From the NCBI GenBank assembly GCA_011947345.1, contig JAAVTG010000052.1:1-40340 (forward strand): a DNA stretch of 40,340 nt, in the 5' to 3' direction. Under the pieces are notes generated by a model, which was not told where the DNA came from, made no database searches, and saw only the letters and a list, made by a program, of their open reading frames with translations. Within the stretch, counting starts at the first letter, position 1; every line of letters begins with the position of its first letter. Shown piece by piece: positions 11,121 through 21,299 of this stretch. A program made the translations under genes and the position numbers. The stretch is from Phytophthora quininea (Eukaryota > Oomycota > Peronosporomycetes > Peronosporales > Peronosporaceae).

Positions 11121-12146
11121 TTAGTCTTCACTTTCGTCTTCCTCGGTCACCTTCGCCATGGCCACTTTCTGCTCTAGCTCCAACGTCTGTGCCGGGAGTT
11201 GATTGCCGGAGAGTGTGAGACGACGCAGATTGGGGGCGTTGTCGAGCGGATTGAACGGCAGCTCGGTGATCTTGTTGTTGGCCAGCAGCAAGTGCTTGAG
11301 TTTTGGTAGTGCACCGATGCGTTTGGCCACCTTCGCGAGGCAATTGTCTTCCACGTTGAGCACCTCCAGCTCGGTGCACCGACCCAGCGACGAGTGCAGC
11401 TTGGTCAGGGAATTGTTCTGCAGGTATACCTTGCGAAGCGATTGCAGACCTTCAAGGTGTTTGGGCAGCTTCGTCAACTGGTTGCGTTCGGCATGCAGAA
11501 TCTCCAGTCGCGATAGCTTGATGAACGAGTTGGGCAGCGTTGTGAGTTTGTTGCCGAGAATATCGAGCTCTTTGAGGTTCGTCAGCAGTCCAAACTCCTC
11601 GGGGAGCAATTCAAGCCCGTTGTCGTCCAGATAGAGCTCTTCCAGCAGCGACAGTTGGCACATACTCACTGGAAAGGTCTGCATTAGATTGCGATGCAGA
11701 CACAGCCCGACAAGACTGCTGGATAGCTGCGCGATCTCTTCAGGGATGCCTTCGGTCGTGAGCTTGTTGTCTTCCAAGTACAAGCTTTCGAGCTTGGAGA
11801 GCTCGCCAATTCCCGTCGAAAGTGCCGTAAGTTGGTTGCCACGCACGTAGAGCTCTGTGAGCTGCCCCCACGCAGCCGTCGAAGCTGCATCACTTCCGAA
11901 AGTGTCTGGCAGCTTGGTCAACCCGTTCTTCTCCAGTGCCAACGTCTTGAGGTTGGGCGGTAGGGCGAGCACCAAGTCCGCCGGTAGCTCCGTCAATCCC
12001 TTCTCTGAGAGGTCGAGCTCCTCGAGATCGGCAAACTCTTCGGCCGTCTCGACAGGGTCGTCCAAATCGATTTCGAACTTCTCCACCACCGCCAGGAACG
12101 TCTCCAAGCGAGAGTCTCCGTCGGCACTGGTTCCGTCGTCACTCAT
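11121..12146 (-). CDS. Cytoplasmic leucine-rich repeat protein
   Basis: 341 residues from ATG 12146; no signal peptide or membrane segment. An acidic N-terminus (~40 residues) leads into roughly eleven LRRs with the LxxLxLxxNxLTxLP spacing (e.g. LKELDILGNKLTTLPNSF, LEILHAERNQLTKLPKHL). This is the small 'plant intracellular Ras-group/Shoc2-like' LRR layout, a protein-binding solenoid often used in signalling. It ends with an acidic TEEDESED tail. The upstream extension in frame has no ATG. It is convergent with the TIGR01589 gene, stops 66 bp apart. Frame is intact throughout. The partner is unknown. Confidence 0.8.
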   Translation of the reverse strand: MSDDGTSADGDSRLETFLAVVEKFEIDLDDPVETAEEFADLEELDLSEKGLTELPADLVLALPPNLKTLALEKNGLTKLPDTFGSDAASTAAWGQLTELYVRGNQLTALSTGIGELSKLESLYLEDNKLTTEGIPEEIAQLSSSLVGLCLHRNLMQTFPVSMCQLSLLEELYLDDNGLELLPEEFGLLTNLKELDILGNKLTTLPNSFIKLSRLEILHAERNQLTKLPKHLEGLQSLRKVYLQNNSLTKLHSSLGRCTELEVLNVEDNCLAKVAKRIGALPKLKHLLLANNKITELPFNPLDNAPNLRRLTLSGNQLPAQTLELEQKVAMAKVTEEDESED

Positions 12147-12426
12147 GGGGCTTCGATTGTTCACTTGAGCAGCTAATTGCAGACTCTTTCTTGCTTTCGC
12201 CCGATATCCGCGCGATCTGGACTCCTTAGACACAGCATCTCATCCCAGGACCCTCGCCCAAAATTGGATACTTTTTCATCTTTGCAGATCGCATTTCTCG
12301 TCCGAGTGGTGTGGACAAGAAAAGCTTTCCTGCATTTCCCACGTAAAGAGAACACCTCTGCTTGGTTTCGTCGAAAAATGATTCATATTCGAGAGTAAAT
12401 ACGCTAGCCAGAGTCATTCATTTGCT

Positions 12427-14768
12427 TCACCATTTTGCGGCATCGGGTAGCTCAGTGGGTGATCGAGTGGACATACCTGCAGTCATTTGCGCAGCCGGAC
12501 TCGCTTTCGTGTACTGGTAGACACTCTCTGCTTGTTCTCGGAGATCGGCCATCCGCTGCCACAACCTTCGGTTGTGCTGCGACTGTCGAAGCACCGCCTG
12601 CATGTCCCTCGTGTCCAGCATTTCATCGACGTCCTCGAGGTCGTCCAGAGGCGCAATCAGGTCGCCAAAGCTGTCGAAAGTATCTCTCGACTCCATGTCG
12701 TCCAGCTCGGACTCGGGCTCGAACTGTTGCGATATACTCTCCATGCGGGAGGCTTCCAGACTACTGCTGCTCGAGACCGTCGCTTTGCCCATGCTTTCAT
12801 CTCTGAACAGCGGATCGTCCGAGCTAAAGCGAAGACCGCTGCCGCCTCTGTCGGACGTGTCAAGCTTCTCGTCCAGGTAGACAGGAGAGTGTCCGCTGCG
12901 AGAGTGACTCTGCTTCTGCGGGCTGTAGGCATCTCCGTAACTTCCTGCTTCGCTGCTGTCCTTCCTTCTGATCATCTCGCTGTACACTGGGTCCGAGTGG
13001 CCTCGCCTCAAATTTGCAGGGGCGTCCTGGTACACAGGCTCATGACGACCGCTTCCAGATCGGTCCCTGGCGCTCGAGAGCTTGTGGGGACGATGAGCGC
13101 CTCGCGAATTCGCTACGGGAGCCTGCATTTCTTGGAACTCGAGGCGTCGTCTTGAACTGATCTCCGGGATAGAAACATCGCCTTCCACATACTGCGGTTG
13201 ATGGCCGATGTCTCGTTCGAGGTCTGAAGACCGGGCAGCATGATGGCGTTGGTGCATCGGCGGGTGCGTCATGCGATCACGGTGGCCTGGCAGGTCTTCC
13301 ATCCTGATGGTAGCAATCGAAGTTACAAGCGCATTCGGATCGCTGCTACCACGATGCAAGCCTGGCGGAATTGCCGACCCGCTCGCCAAGCGACCAAATC
13401 TCCCGGACATCACTTCTTCTCGAGCGATGGTAGACGCGTTTGCCTGATTATTTGCCGCGACGCAGCCCGTGCAGAGCTCGACAACACGCGTCGTGACGAA
13501 CTTGCACGTGTGTCGGCGGTTGCCGGACGCCTCGATGTTTTTCAGAGTGCGTTCCACGCAGCACTTGGAGCACATAGCGGCGGAGCAGAGCTGGCACTCG
13601 CCTCCCTGTCGGTGGAACCGCCCGAATGACTTGCTGCAAATACTGCACTGGGTCGCGTTGCTGATGTTCCTGCGCACGGGTCGCTTGTCGTTGTTGCACT
13701 CGAGTCGCCACGCGATCTTCTTGTTCTGCGAGCACTGCACTGTCTTGCCAATATACAGCAGCGAGTTTGCGCAGCTCTGCAATGCCACGGACTCGGAAAG
13801 CTTGCCGTTCGGCGTCACTTTGGCCTTGAGATACACATCCACCAACTTGTCGTTGAGCTCCACGAACAAGTGCACGCTTTCACACCGGGAGCGCACCAAA
13901 TCGTGCGACTCGAGCAGCTCTGGGCAGCTGGGCAGATCCACCGAATGCATCACTTGATAGCCCACTCGAACGCCGTCTCCGCGAGTGATGACACCTGTCG
14001 CTTCGAGGTAGACGATGTCGCGGGGCGAGACGAACCGGTGCTTCGATCCCCCGTCGCCTTGACGAGCCATTTGATGCCTAAGAACCGGAACGGACTTCGC
14101 TGCGACGGACCTTCAATAGCGCACAGCACGTCTCCGTCCAGGACGTCTTCGTGGGAGTACGCTGCCTTGAGCGCCATGCTGGCGCAGTCTGGCGCTGCAA
14201 CGCCATACATGACATCGTCCAGTGTGCCGATGACGGAGCCGACGCCCAGCAGTGCCGGCAACTGGTCCGAGTTTACCGCTGCGCTGTTGGATCTGCTTTT
14301 GACTCTCTTCTTTTGCTCCCGTGCCTCGGTCGCCGTGGGTCCCCATCCAGTGAGCAGTTCCAGCTCCGTGGTTTGATGCACGGCCGGTTCCCGTCGGGGC
14401 ATCGAGACGGAGCCTGATCCGCCCGATCCACCGGAGCTCGTGCTCGACCGGGAGCTCCGCCGGCGCGACGATCCGTTGGCGGGAGCCATGGCTGCTGCCC
14501 GCGCGAAGCTTTCTTCATCCTCGACGCTCAGCCGCTGGCTGGCGGCGTAGGACCGCGTTTCGCGGTAGACTGTGAGGTTCTCGTGGGTCTTGACGGTCTT
14601 CCAGCGCCGGCGGTCCACCTGTCGACGGCGCGCGAGCGCGTGCTCTTCGTACTCGCTCAGGGCCCTGCCCAGCAGCTCGGTGGCCTGTGAGTGGAGCCGG
14701 CGGCAGTCCCGCTCGCTCAGCTCGAGCCTCGGGAATGGCTTCTGCGTGGTCGGGAAGGGCGCCGCCAT
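12427..14768 (-). CDS. START-like plus FYVE-type zinc finger protein (frame-broken at a G run)
   Basis: About 780 residues. A START-like lipid-binding domain spans about residues 55-300 (landmarks KTHENLTVYRE, GSVIGTLDDVMYGVAAP, VSPRDIVYLEATGV). A FYVE-like zinc finger follows at about 360-440 with CxxC pairs (CSICSKSF, CQLCSAAMCSKC, CTGC). The C-terminal half is disordered and Ser/Arg-rich. This START-FYVE pairing is strongly expanded in oomycetes; FYVE fingers bind PI3P on endosomes. The finger lacks the canonical RKHHCR basic patch (it reads RQGGECQLC), so PI3P binding is uncertain. The frame breaks inside the START domain at the C5 run (plus strand) 14048-14052; one more base restores it. 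ATG 14870 is an alternative start. A strong GTATGT donor lies 18 codons before the stop, so a further 3' exon cannot be excluded. Confidence 0.8.
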
Positions 14769-16287
14769 GCTAGCGACGTGCCTTTGATCGTCGGGACCAC
14801 GATGTGAGGTCGCCGCCGAGGCCTTGAGCGCTGATGGAGCGGAAGACAGAGAGAGACTGACATGCATCATAGAGTCACAATGCCACTTTGGCGCCGCAGC
14901 AGGGTCGGCCTGGTGTAGAAGAGCAACAGATGGGCCGGCACTTGGACGGTGGCTTTGTATGCACGGGCTCCGCTATCTTCCCGTTGGCGCTATGCGCGGA
15001 CACCAGCCCCGAACTGATCGTTGAACCGAACCTGGTCAAAGTCGCTTCTGAAGAGACCGAATGGACTAACGCCCAGTATGGTGGAGACGAATGGCAGCAA
15101 GGGAAGTCCGGGGCCCTGGTCGGGTCGGATACCCGATACCAGGGGCGCCTCGGTGCCGGCTGCAGCTAGCGCGAGCTCGACAGAGGGCACGGCAGATCCC
15201 GCTCCGCTCCTTGCTCAAAACCAGACTTTCTTCTCCGGCGTGAATCCGATAAGCTGGGATTTGCCTCAGCAAATTTGGAGCCTCGCTGAACGACGACGCG
15301 GTGGAATCGTTGAGTGTCGTCGCCGTCACAAGGATGTTATCGGGTTGGAACTGGTAGCTGTCGGGTAGAATGCAGAGGAGTGAGCGGCGGCGCCGACCTT
15401 TTCGTCGCTGGCGTTCGCGGGGTCACCTCGAGCGTCGTGGGATCTCGCCCGGATGTGTCGTGCACTCGTTGTCAGCAGCATGGAGCCAAGCGTATCGCCA
15501 GGCTTCAGCCCGGCTGAGTGAAGCCCTCATTTCGACGTGGAGCGCCGGCAAATTCGACCGTGACGCCCGAGGTGTCGGCGGATTCACCGAGTCGGTGACG
15601 GCCCGCCAGGAATTGAGCCTCAAGGTTGCCGTGCACTGTATCACTTGGTTGCCTCGCGTGCGAGCTGCCTCAAGACTCTTGAGACCACGTTGAAGCGGCC
15701 GTCAGGGTTCTGCTTCTGTTTCCCTGTCCATGGAGGATCTCCCCATCGGAGACGCGATCCTCGAGCTAGTACTTTGGAAAACAAGACAAACCTGGGCGAG
15801 CTCCGCTGCGGCGGCTGTTGCGCTTGCCGCGTGCTCGTCCGCCTCGCAGAATGACATCACTGCGTTGTAACAACCGACCTGGAGTGTACACAGCCGGTTG
15901 CTCACCAGCGCGGTGCATATTTTACTACATGTACATGTACAGCGACTGGAGCAAGATTGCCTTCAACACGCCGATGCTGCAACGAACGAGCGGCGGACCA
16001 TTACCAACGGCCCTAGAGAGTAGGTCGCAAACCGCAAGATGCGCGGCGCTGCTGGTGCGTCGACGCTGCATGCACTCAAGCCCAGCGTTTCGGTAGCCTA
16101 CAATGGTGTGTTGCCTGGAAACCTGTCGGCAACGACCCCACCATGCTGAAGTCTCTCGTGTGGTCTCACGTTGCTGGTCGCCGTGAATACCAGCTGTTCG
16201 CTCTTCCAGGTAGCTGCTTGGATGAGCGAGTGCGTTGTGGGCGACACTTCCGCCAGCTCATTGTCCGTTTTGACGACGCCCTCCGAC
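14769..16287 (+). other. Spacer with unrecognised degraded coding signal (about 14888-15693)
   Basis: No intact gene. Plus-strand pieces show oomycete-like codon use in shifting frames: about 14950-15169 (IFPLALCADTSPELIVEPNL), 15280-15350 (SLNDDAVESLSVVAVT) and 15500-15660 (ARLSEALISTWSAGKFDRD). The minus strand also has long open stretches, so even the strand is uncertain. I do not recognise any domain. It may be a decayed gene or repeat. I see nothing convincing in 15700-16280 except the upstream region of the acetyltransferase gene. Confidence 0.25.
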
Positions 16288-16743
16288 ATGACGCTGCTGG
16301 TGACGGCCGTCACGACGCCCGAGCAGTTCCAACAGGCCAAACAGATCCGACTGCGGGTCTTCCACGAGGAGCAGGGCTTCGACCCGGTGCTGGAGTTTGA
16401 CCACCACGACGACGAGCCCACCACCATCCATTTCCTGGGCCGAGACGTCGAGCAGGATAAGTTCGTCGCTGTGGCACGAGTGCTGATGGACGAGCCCAGC
16501 CGCAAGGCCAAGATCGGGCGAGTGGCGGTGCTGCCAGAGTGTCGCGGCAAGAACTACGGGGCGGCGCTGATGGCGGGCGTGGAGAGCCACATCCAAGACC
16601 GCGTGGAAGCGTTCAGGCTGTCTGCGCAGCTGGACAAGAAGGGCTTCTACGAGAAGTGCGGCTACCAGCGGACCAAGGAGGAGATCCACCTCGACGAAGG
16701 CGTCGAGCACTGCTGGATGGAAAAGCAAGTGTCATACATGTAG
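16288..16743 (+). CDS. GNAT-family N-acetyltransferase, paralogue 1
   Basis: 151 residues, single intact exon. GNAT fold landmarks: EQFQQAKQIRLRVFHEEQGF (N-terminal strand/helix), VAVARVLMDEPSRKAKIGRV leading into motif A CRGKNYGAALM (the R-G-x-x-G-A acetyl-CoA pyrophosphate loop), and KKGFYEKCGY in the C-terminal motif. The enzyme transfers acetyl from acetyl-CoA to an amine, substrate unknown. The start at 16288 is chosen because all four paralogues in the window begin MTL[LIV]V at the same place; an upstream in-frame extension exists. It is closest by eye to paralogue 4 (32213-32660). It stands alone, about 13 kb from the other three copies, at the left edge of the repeat-rich island. Confidence 0.85.
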   Translation: MTLLVTAVTTPEQFQQAKQIRLRVFHEEQGFDPVLEFDHHDDEPTTIHFLGRDVEQDKFVAVARVLMDEPSRKAKIGRVAVLPECRGKNYGAALMAGVESHIQDRVEAFRLSAQLDKKGFYEKCGYQRTKEEIHLDEGVEHCWMEKQVSYM

Positions 16744-16887
16744 GACTCCAGTAAAGCTGTCGTCGTCTGGACAAAATATAATGCCAACGACCCAGCACCT
16801 CCTGTATCTACGTTTAACTCGGGCACTTCGGCTCGGCGGCAGACAGCAGCGGCCATACTGTGGCGAAGCGAGAGTTGATGATCACGA

Positions 16888-17742
16888 TCAACTGGTCTTG
16901 ATCTTAAACACGACGTTCTCCAGGTCTTCGCCCCCGCCTTCCCTGCGAAAGCGTTTTTCGCCCCGCGCCAACTCTGCCAAGTCTTGCAATGCAGCAGCGT
17001 GGAATCAGCGAGCGCGGCGTAAGTGAAGGAGCATGTACTTGTAATCGACGATTTAGTGCCTGGGCACGAGATATACTTCGTTTTGATCCTCTCACGTTTC
17101 TCTCGTCGACGTTGTTTTGCTCTAGCTGGGGCTTGGATACTCCTTTGCCGACTGCTCGGACGGGTGCCGCTTCTTGAACTCTGCAACGAGAGAGTTCCAC
17201 TTCACGTATGAGCCGACAGACGACTGACTTGAGCACTACCGACAGGTGCAGGTCCTCAGTCAGAGCCTCCTTCTACCAGAACGATTTCTCGGTAGCATGT
17301 ATCTCGAAACCTCTATGAGGATAGTTCCAGGCAAGCCGACGTTAAACTCGTCCAGATTCCGGAACGAGTCGAGCTTGCGGAGCTGGTGAGCTGCCGGACG
17401 GTGGCGCCAGCGTCTTGTCTTTGCTGTCTTGCTATGAGCTAACAACTGAACTGGAGACAAACCACAAGGGGGCAGCACGCGAGACTTCCACACACGAGCA
17501 AAACAAAAATATGGCCTGTCGGCGCGGTCTTTCTCCACAGCCCCACATCCACCGGAATTGATTTCTCGCCTGCGTAACTTGCCAACATCAGTTTGGTCTG
17601 GACAACGCCTCCCACCAGCATCTGACGAGGTGAGATAACCAAACAGCTTCTCTTTACTGAGCAGGAAAGTGGCCGTGATTTACGCGTTTGGATTGCCCAC
17701 TCCACAACAATTCTCACCTCGCTTAGCGGCAGAATATGCCAT
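16888..17742 (-). other. Unrecognised multi-exon or frame-broken coding region
   Basis: Several minus-strand segments have oomycete-like codon choice but no single frame joins them. In order: an ATG at 17742 (MAYSAAKR) followed by a GTGAGA donor; a segment with MLVGGVVQTKLMLASY; one with LDSFRNLDEFNVGLPGTILI; then ALTEDLHLSVVLKSVVCRLI; then WNSLVAEFKKRHPSEQSAKE; and a final piece DLAELARGEKRFRREGG ending at a TGA at 16888. This looks like one real gene of 200-250 residues with introns and/or frame errors, including an in-frame TGA before the last piece. I recognise no domain. It could be a decayed gene at the edge of the repeat island. Confidence 0.35.
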
Positions 17743-17830
17743 CGCTGACGCTCCACTTCAATTCAAGTACACAGTCCTCCTCTGATCCTCTTTGGTAGGC
17801 CCTGGTTGTCGCCCCGCCACCGCTGCAACA

Positions 17831-18260
17831 TGCCGTCCAAGTCGTACATCGCCATCGGCGTCTCCTGCACCGCTACCACGTTCGCCTCCGACGAGTTGCC
17901 CACTGCGCTCGTCTGCGCTTGTTTACCGGGTAGTCATCGTGTTATTCCGGGTAGTCACTAAAACGGTTTCGCGCCCAGCGAAAACCTAAATCGTTATCTT
18001 GAATAAAGTATGCCTGAAAAAGGTTTTCATCGGGCGAGAAAACCGTTTTTCCCCATGATTTCCGGGTAGTCTTTAGTTAGAAACACAGTTACAAGCGCCA
18101 CACATTTCTACTTTGTTACACAAACCAGCTCTCGAACATTCGCCATATAGTCGAGTGGGCTCGCGAAAATCTGGAGATGTCGATGTCCTGGTCGACAACA
18201 GCGGTCATTGTCCGAATGCGCTGCTTACAGAGGACGCCGAGCATAAACGCTTCGCGTAAT
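17831..18260 (+). pseudogene. Probable disrupted short-chain dehydrogenase fragment
   Basis: An ATG at 17831 opens a short frame (MPSKSYIAIGVS...) that runs into repeat sequence and stops at 17963. After about 230 bp of repeat, a segment near 18176-18259 reads GDVDVLVDNSGHCPNALLTE before a stop. VDVLVDNSG resembles the NNAG motif region of short-chain dehydrogenases (VDVLVNNAG). I infer the two pieces belonged to one gene broken by the hairpin-bearing insertion between them. The N-terminal piece does not show a clean TGxxxGIG nucleotide motif, so the link is weak. Confidence 0.3.
17926..18071. repeat. Small inverted-repeat (MITE-like) element with repeated CCGGGTAGTC
   Basis: Arms at 17960-17986 and 18022-18048 are near-perfect reverse complements (both begin AAAACGGTTT when read inward-out and end GAAAACC), separated by a 35 bp AT-rich loop. 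The decamer CCGGGTAGTC occurs in direct orientation at 17926, 17947 and 18062, flanking the hairpin. This looks like a short non-autonomous element or foldback; no ORF. Confidence 0.55.
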
Positions 18261-18279
18261 ACTTGCTGAATGTCTTACG

Positions 18280-19002
18280 ATGCCGGCAGCAATCCATGGG
18301 CTGGCTTGGTCGACGCATATTGCGACGTGTTACCCTTGCTGGATAGTAATGGTGACCCATCACATCGTTCATCTCTCGTACTGTGGAAAGGCCGCCTACC
18401 GACAACTCTGGTGCGCTTTTGGTTTAACGCCGGGGTCCCTCAGTATCGAGGAGAACAGTGCCGGCGGTAGAGCAGTGGCAAGGGAGCTCGCCGTGGCGTC
18501 GTTCATCACCCGCAAGCACTCGGACACCTTCGTCCGCTTCGAGAGCGCTGTGGGATTCCAGCGCCTCGTGGATGCAGTCCGCCGCGGAGCCTGACCCACG
18601 TCTAGCCTTTGCCGTAGAGCAGCTACGTGGTGTCCCCGGAAACTACTTCGTTGAGTTCGGCTCGGTGGTCGAACTTTACGAATCCCTGATGTTGGGACCG
18701 AGAGGCCTCCACGGCCACCTCATCATTGGGAAGTACGGGGCAGCGGAGGATCTGTACGACTGGGCGATAAACACCCTTCAAGGGGGGAGTACAATATGTT
18801 CTTTCCCGGTCGTACAAACATCCGCTTCCGCTTCGCTCGCCCGATCACCGAGCCGGGTCAGACGTCGGAGTCGATTCATCGTACGGCCCGGCTCGGTGAA
18901 GCGCTCATTTCGGGACCAGTCGTTCAACGAGTTCTAGTTCCCGTATTGGCGCGGGCGTCTGTACGGCGAGCTGCTCCTCTTCGACGTCGGTCGCGTCGAT
19001 GA
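18280..19002 (+). pseudogene. Frame-broken coding remnant, unrecognised
   Basis: Three successive frames give one continuous protein-like reading: ARELAVASFITRKHSDTFVR (to about 18590), then PRLAFAVEQLRGVPGNYFVE and GHLIIGKYGAAEDLYDWAIN (18595-18780), then MFFPGRTNIRFRFARPITEP (18790-19002). The first switch needs one base removed near 18580; the second one base added in the G6 run at 18781-18786. Codon choice is oomycete-like. No domain is recognised, and the N-terminus is not clear. It may be part of a repeat-borne ORF or a decayed host gene. Confidence 0.35.
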
Positions 19003-19572
19003 AACCCAGCAAGCTGTCTCTGATACAAACACATATATAGAGGTGGTTGTAGGGAGCTGTAGGGTCACATGGCTCCCATCCACCCGAACTGCAGTGGTCG
19101 GCGCTTCTTCTTTACCCCCACCCTCCCGCAAGCTTCGATCTCCGAATATATGAAGCGATATAACTTTAGACTCATGAAAATCTAGGTTGCACACCATCAA
19201 TCACGTTCATTCATCAAGTAAACTGTGGTCTTGGGGCGCGCTATGTTGGAGGTAATCTATAGGGTACCAACAGCATGGAACCACACGCGGTGTCAGAGCT
19301 AGAAACAGTGCATCAGACTGCTTTTTAATGAGTTAATATTTTTCTTTGTTCTTTACTTTGGTAGCTATATCCTGTCTGGAACTGGGAAGGACGCGGACTC
19401 GAAAGCACCTTCCAATTAGTAGCCGTAGTAATAATCCACGTAGTAGCCGTAGACGGGGTCGCGAGTCGAATGCTAGAGCACCTTCTGTGTAGCACGGCGT
19501 ATGTAGAATGAGAACGTAGTTCTTGGGATGCCATACGCAAGCCTAAGTCGGCGCAAAAATAAGCACGTTTTT
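19003..19572. other. Intergenic, no gene seen
   Basis: Short unrelated open frames only; no domain, repeat boundary or RNA gene recognised. Local sequence near 19420-19450 repeats the words TAGTAGCCGTAG twice in a few dozen bases. Confidence 0.4.
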
Positions 19573-19959
19573 TTAACGTACTTTCCTTTTCCTCGCTGTA
19601 TTCTTGGAACGGGCAATAGCCTGGGCCTTCTTGGGTCTCACGTATAGAGTTGCGTTGCTACGTTTTCGGCAGATCCGCCGCCTTTGACTTGCCTGCAGGT
19701 TGGGCCGGTTCGCTACCACGACGGTGAATCCAAACTTCTCATACAGCGTTTTCGCGAATACGCAGGAAGTATCTCTGTGAAGCTGAGGATCAAGGTAGCC
19801 CTGGTGCGATTGCCTGCAAGCGATGGTTGACGAGGTTACCAAGCGCACACGCTTTAGTGATGAGGAGCCATTGAGTGTCGGCAGAGCTAAGTCTGAGCCC
19901 GAGTGCAGCCTGCAGGTGTACGTTGACCGCGATATCGAAGTGTTGCCTATCCCAAACAT
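19573..19959 (-). CDS. Small hypothetical protein, possibly a GNAT C-terminal remnant
   Basis: 128 residues from an ATG. The segment SCVFAKTLYEKFGFTVVVAN resembles the C-terminal motif of N-acetyltransferases (A..LYEKxGF), followed by a very basic tail (RKRS, RPKKAQAIARSK, KRKVR). Upstream of it, a second minus-strand frame (LQAALGLRLSSADTQWLLIT) also looks coding, which suggests a frame break near 19800. No acetyl-CoA loop (motif A) is visible, so if related it is a fragment. Confidence 0.25.
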   Translation of the reverse strand: MFGIGNTSISRSTYTCRLHSGSDLALPTLNGSSSLKRVRLVTSSTIACRQSHQGYLDPQLHRDTSCVFAKTLYEKFGFTVVVANRPNLQASQRRRICRKRSNATLYVRPKKAQAIARSKNTARKRKVR

Positions 19960-21290
19960 TAACTCATCACTCCTCGCTTAGCCTGCACCGCTTCTGAGGT
20001 CGAGCGAGTTACACAACTACGGTCTGACGCTTTTGAGGACAAAGCATTATTCAAGGTATTTCATCGGTGATGCTTCCATTTTCCTCATCTTGAATAGCTG
20101 GCTCCGAAGACGGGCGTACAGTGGCGAGTTGGATGTGAATAATCGTAACGTGCGATTGACTCGACGTCGATAGTGAGCTCCTGTATCGAAGACGTCAGCG
20201 AGAATACGTCGTCTTCGGAGAAAATCTTCATATAATTGTCAGGAGCGCATGGTGATTAAGTTTGTCGACGACATGTTTATGGCTTGGAGAGGGGAAAGTC
20301 CGTTGAAGAAGTGCTATATATATATTTATATAAGCGCTAAACAACTGTATGACATGATGTTAGCGCGATCAAAACGTTCATGTATGGCCATGGTAGCAGT
20401 GCGCTTACCTAAGGTCATGTGCATGTTTTGGTAGCAATATTCCTGGGTGGGAGGCATGCTCACACATTCGCCTTTATCCTTGATGAGGTTCATGCATTTC
20501 GGTGAAGTAGCACAACTGAAGATACATCGAATGTTCTTTCCGCCAGGGTTCACCACCCAAAAGCAACTTCAGCACTGTGAAGCATAGAACGCTACAAGAG
20601 TGTTCATTCTTTCTGCTCACCTTATTAGTGCCGCTGTCCGCCTGTCCAACTGAAACATGAGTTTGTTTTTGTGGCCGTCGCAGCGGGATTGAACGTTCAG
20701 TTTATTCTGCCATATTTTCGTATTGACATACAGAACAGGAATGCGTAACCCACACCTGTCCGCGTATATCTCATCACAGAAAAAATGCGGTGGCTGCTGG
20801 AGACGTAGACGAGAATCAGAAATGATGTAGCGCCTACGCTAGCGTTGATTGAATATTATTGTGTCTGTTTTTCAGCTTCCCAAAGAATGCACGCCCGTAA
20901 ACATTGATTAATAACAGCGTGGGTCCCGAAGATGAAGATGATGGTGGATATGACGATGTTGACATCATTCAAATATTAATATGTTACATCAATGTTGACG
21001 TCGAAGAGGGAGAATGCAATGGGGGAAGGGGAGAAGTGGTGTTACAGATGTGGAGTTCCTGTCGACGTTAAACATGGAATCCACCATAGTGAGAAACATT
21101 GTGTGCGGAACTATTGGGAAAAGCTATAGAGCGCTCATCATCTCGGTCCAAATGCTGAGAAAAGCGGATGAAGCGAAACGTCTACCTGCTTCGGGTGAGA
21201 AATGCAGCTAGTAGACCCAGACAAAGCGCTTGAGCATGGCTGGGAGGGTTCTGGACTACGGTGAACTCTACAAACGCAGTCTCACACTTC
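19960..21290. other. AT-richer intergenic region, no gene seen
   Basis: Only short chance frames. Contains a small (TA)n tract around 20313-20334 and low-complexity GATGATGGTGGATATGACGATG near 20930. No boundaries of mobile elements recognised. Confidence 0.4.
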
Positions 21291-21299
21291 CGATGGATG

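Noticed and set aside
15490..18930. Shared repeat between about 15500-15530 and 18885-18920 (GCCCGGCT..TGAAGC.CTCATTTCG)
   Set aside because: The similarity is only about 28 bp and does not extend on either side, so chance or codon bias is likely.
20311..20340. TATA-rich stretch as a promoter
   Set aside because: It is a simple (TA)n tract with no gene downstream on either strand.
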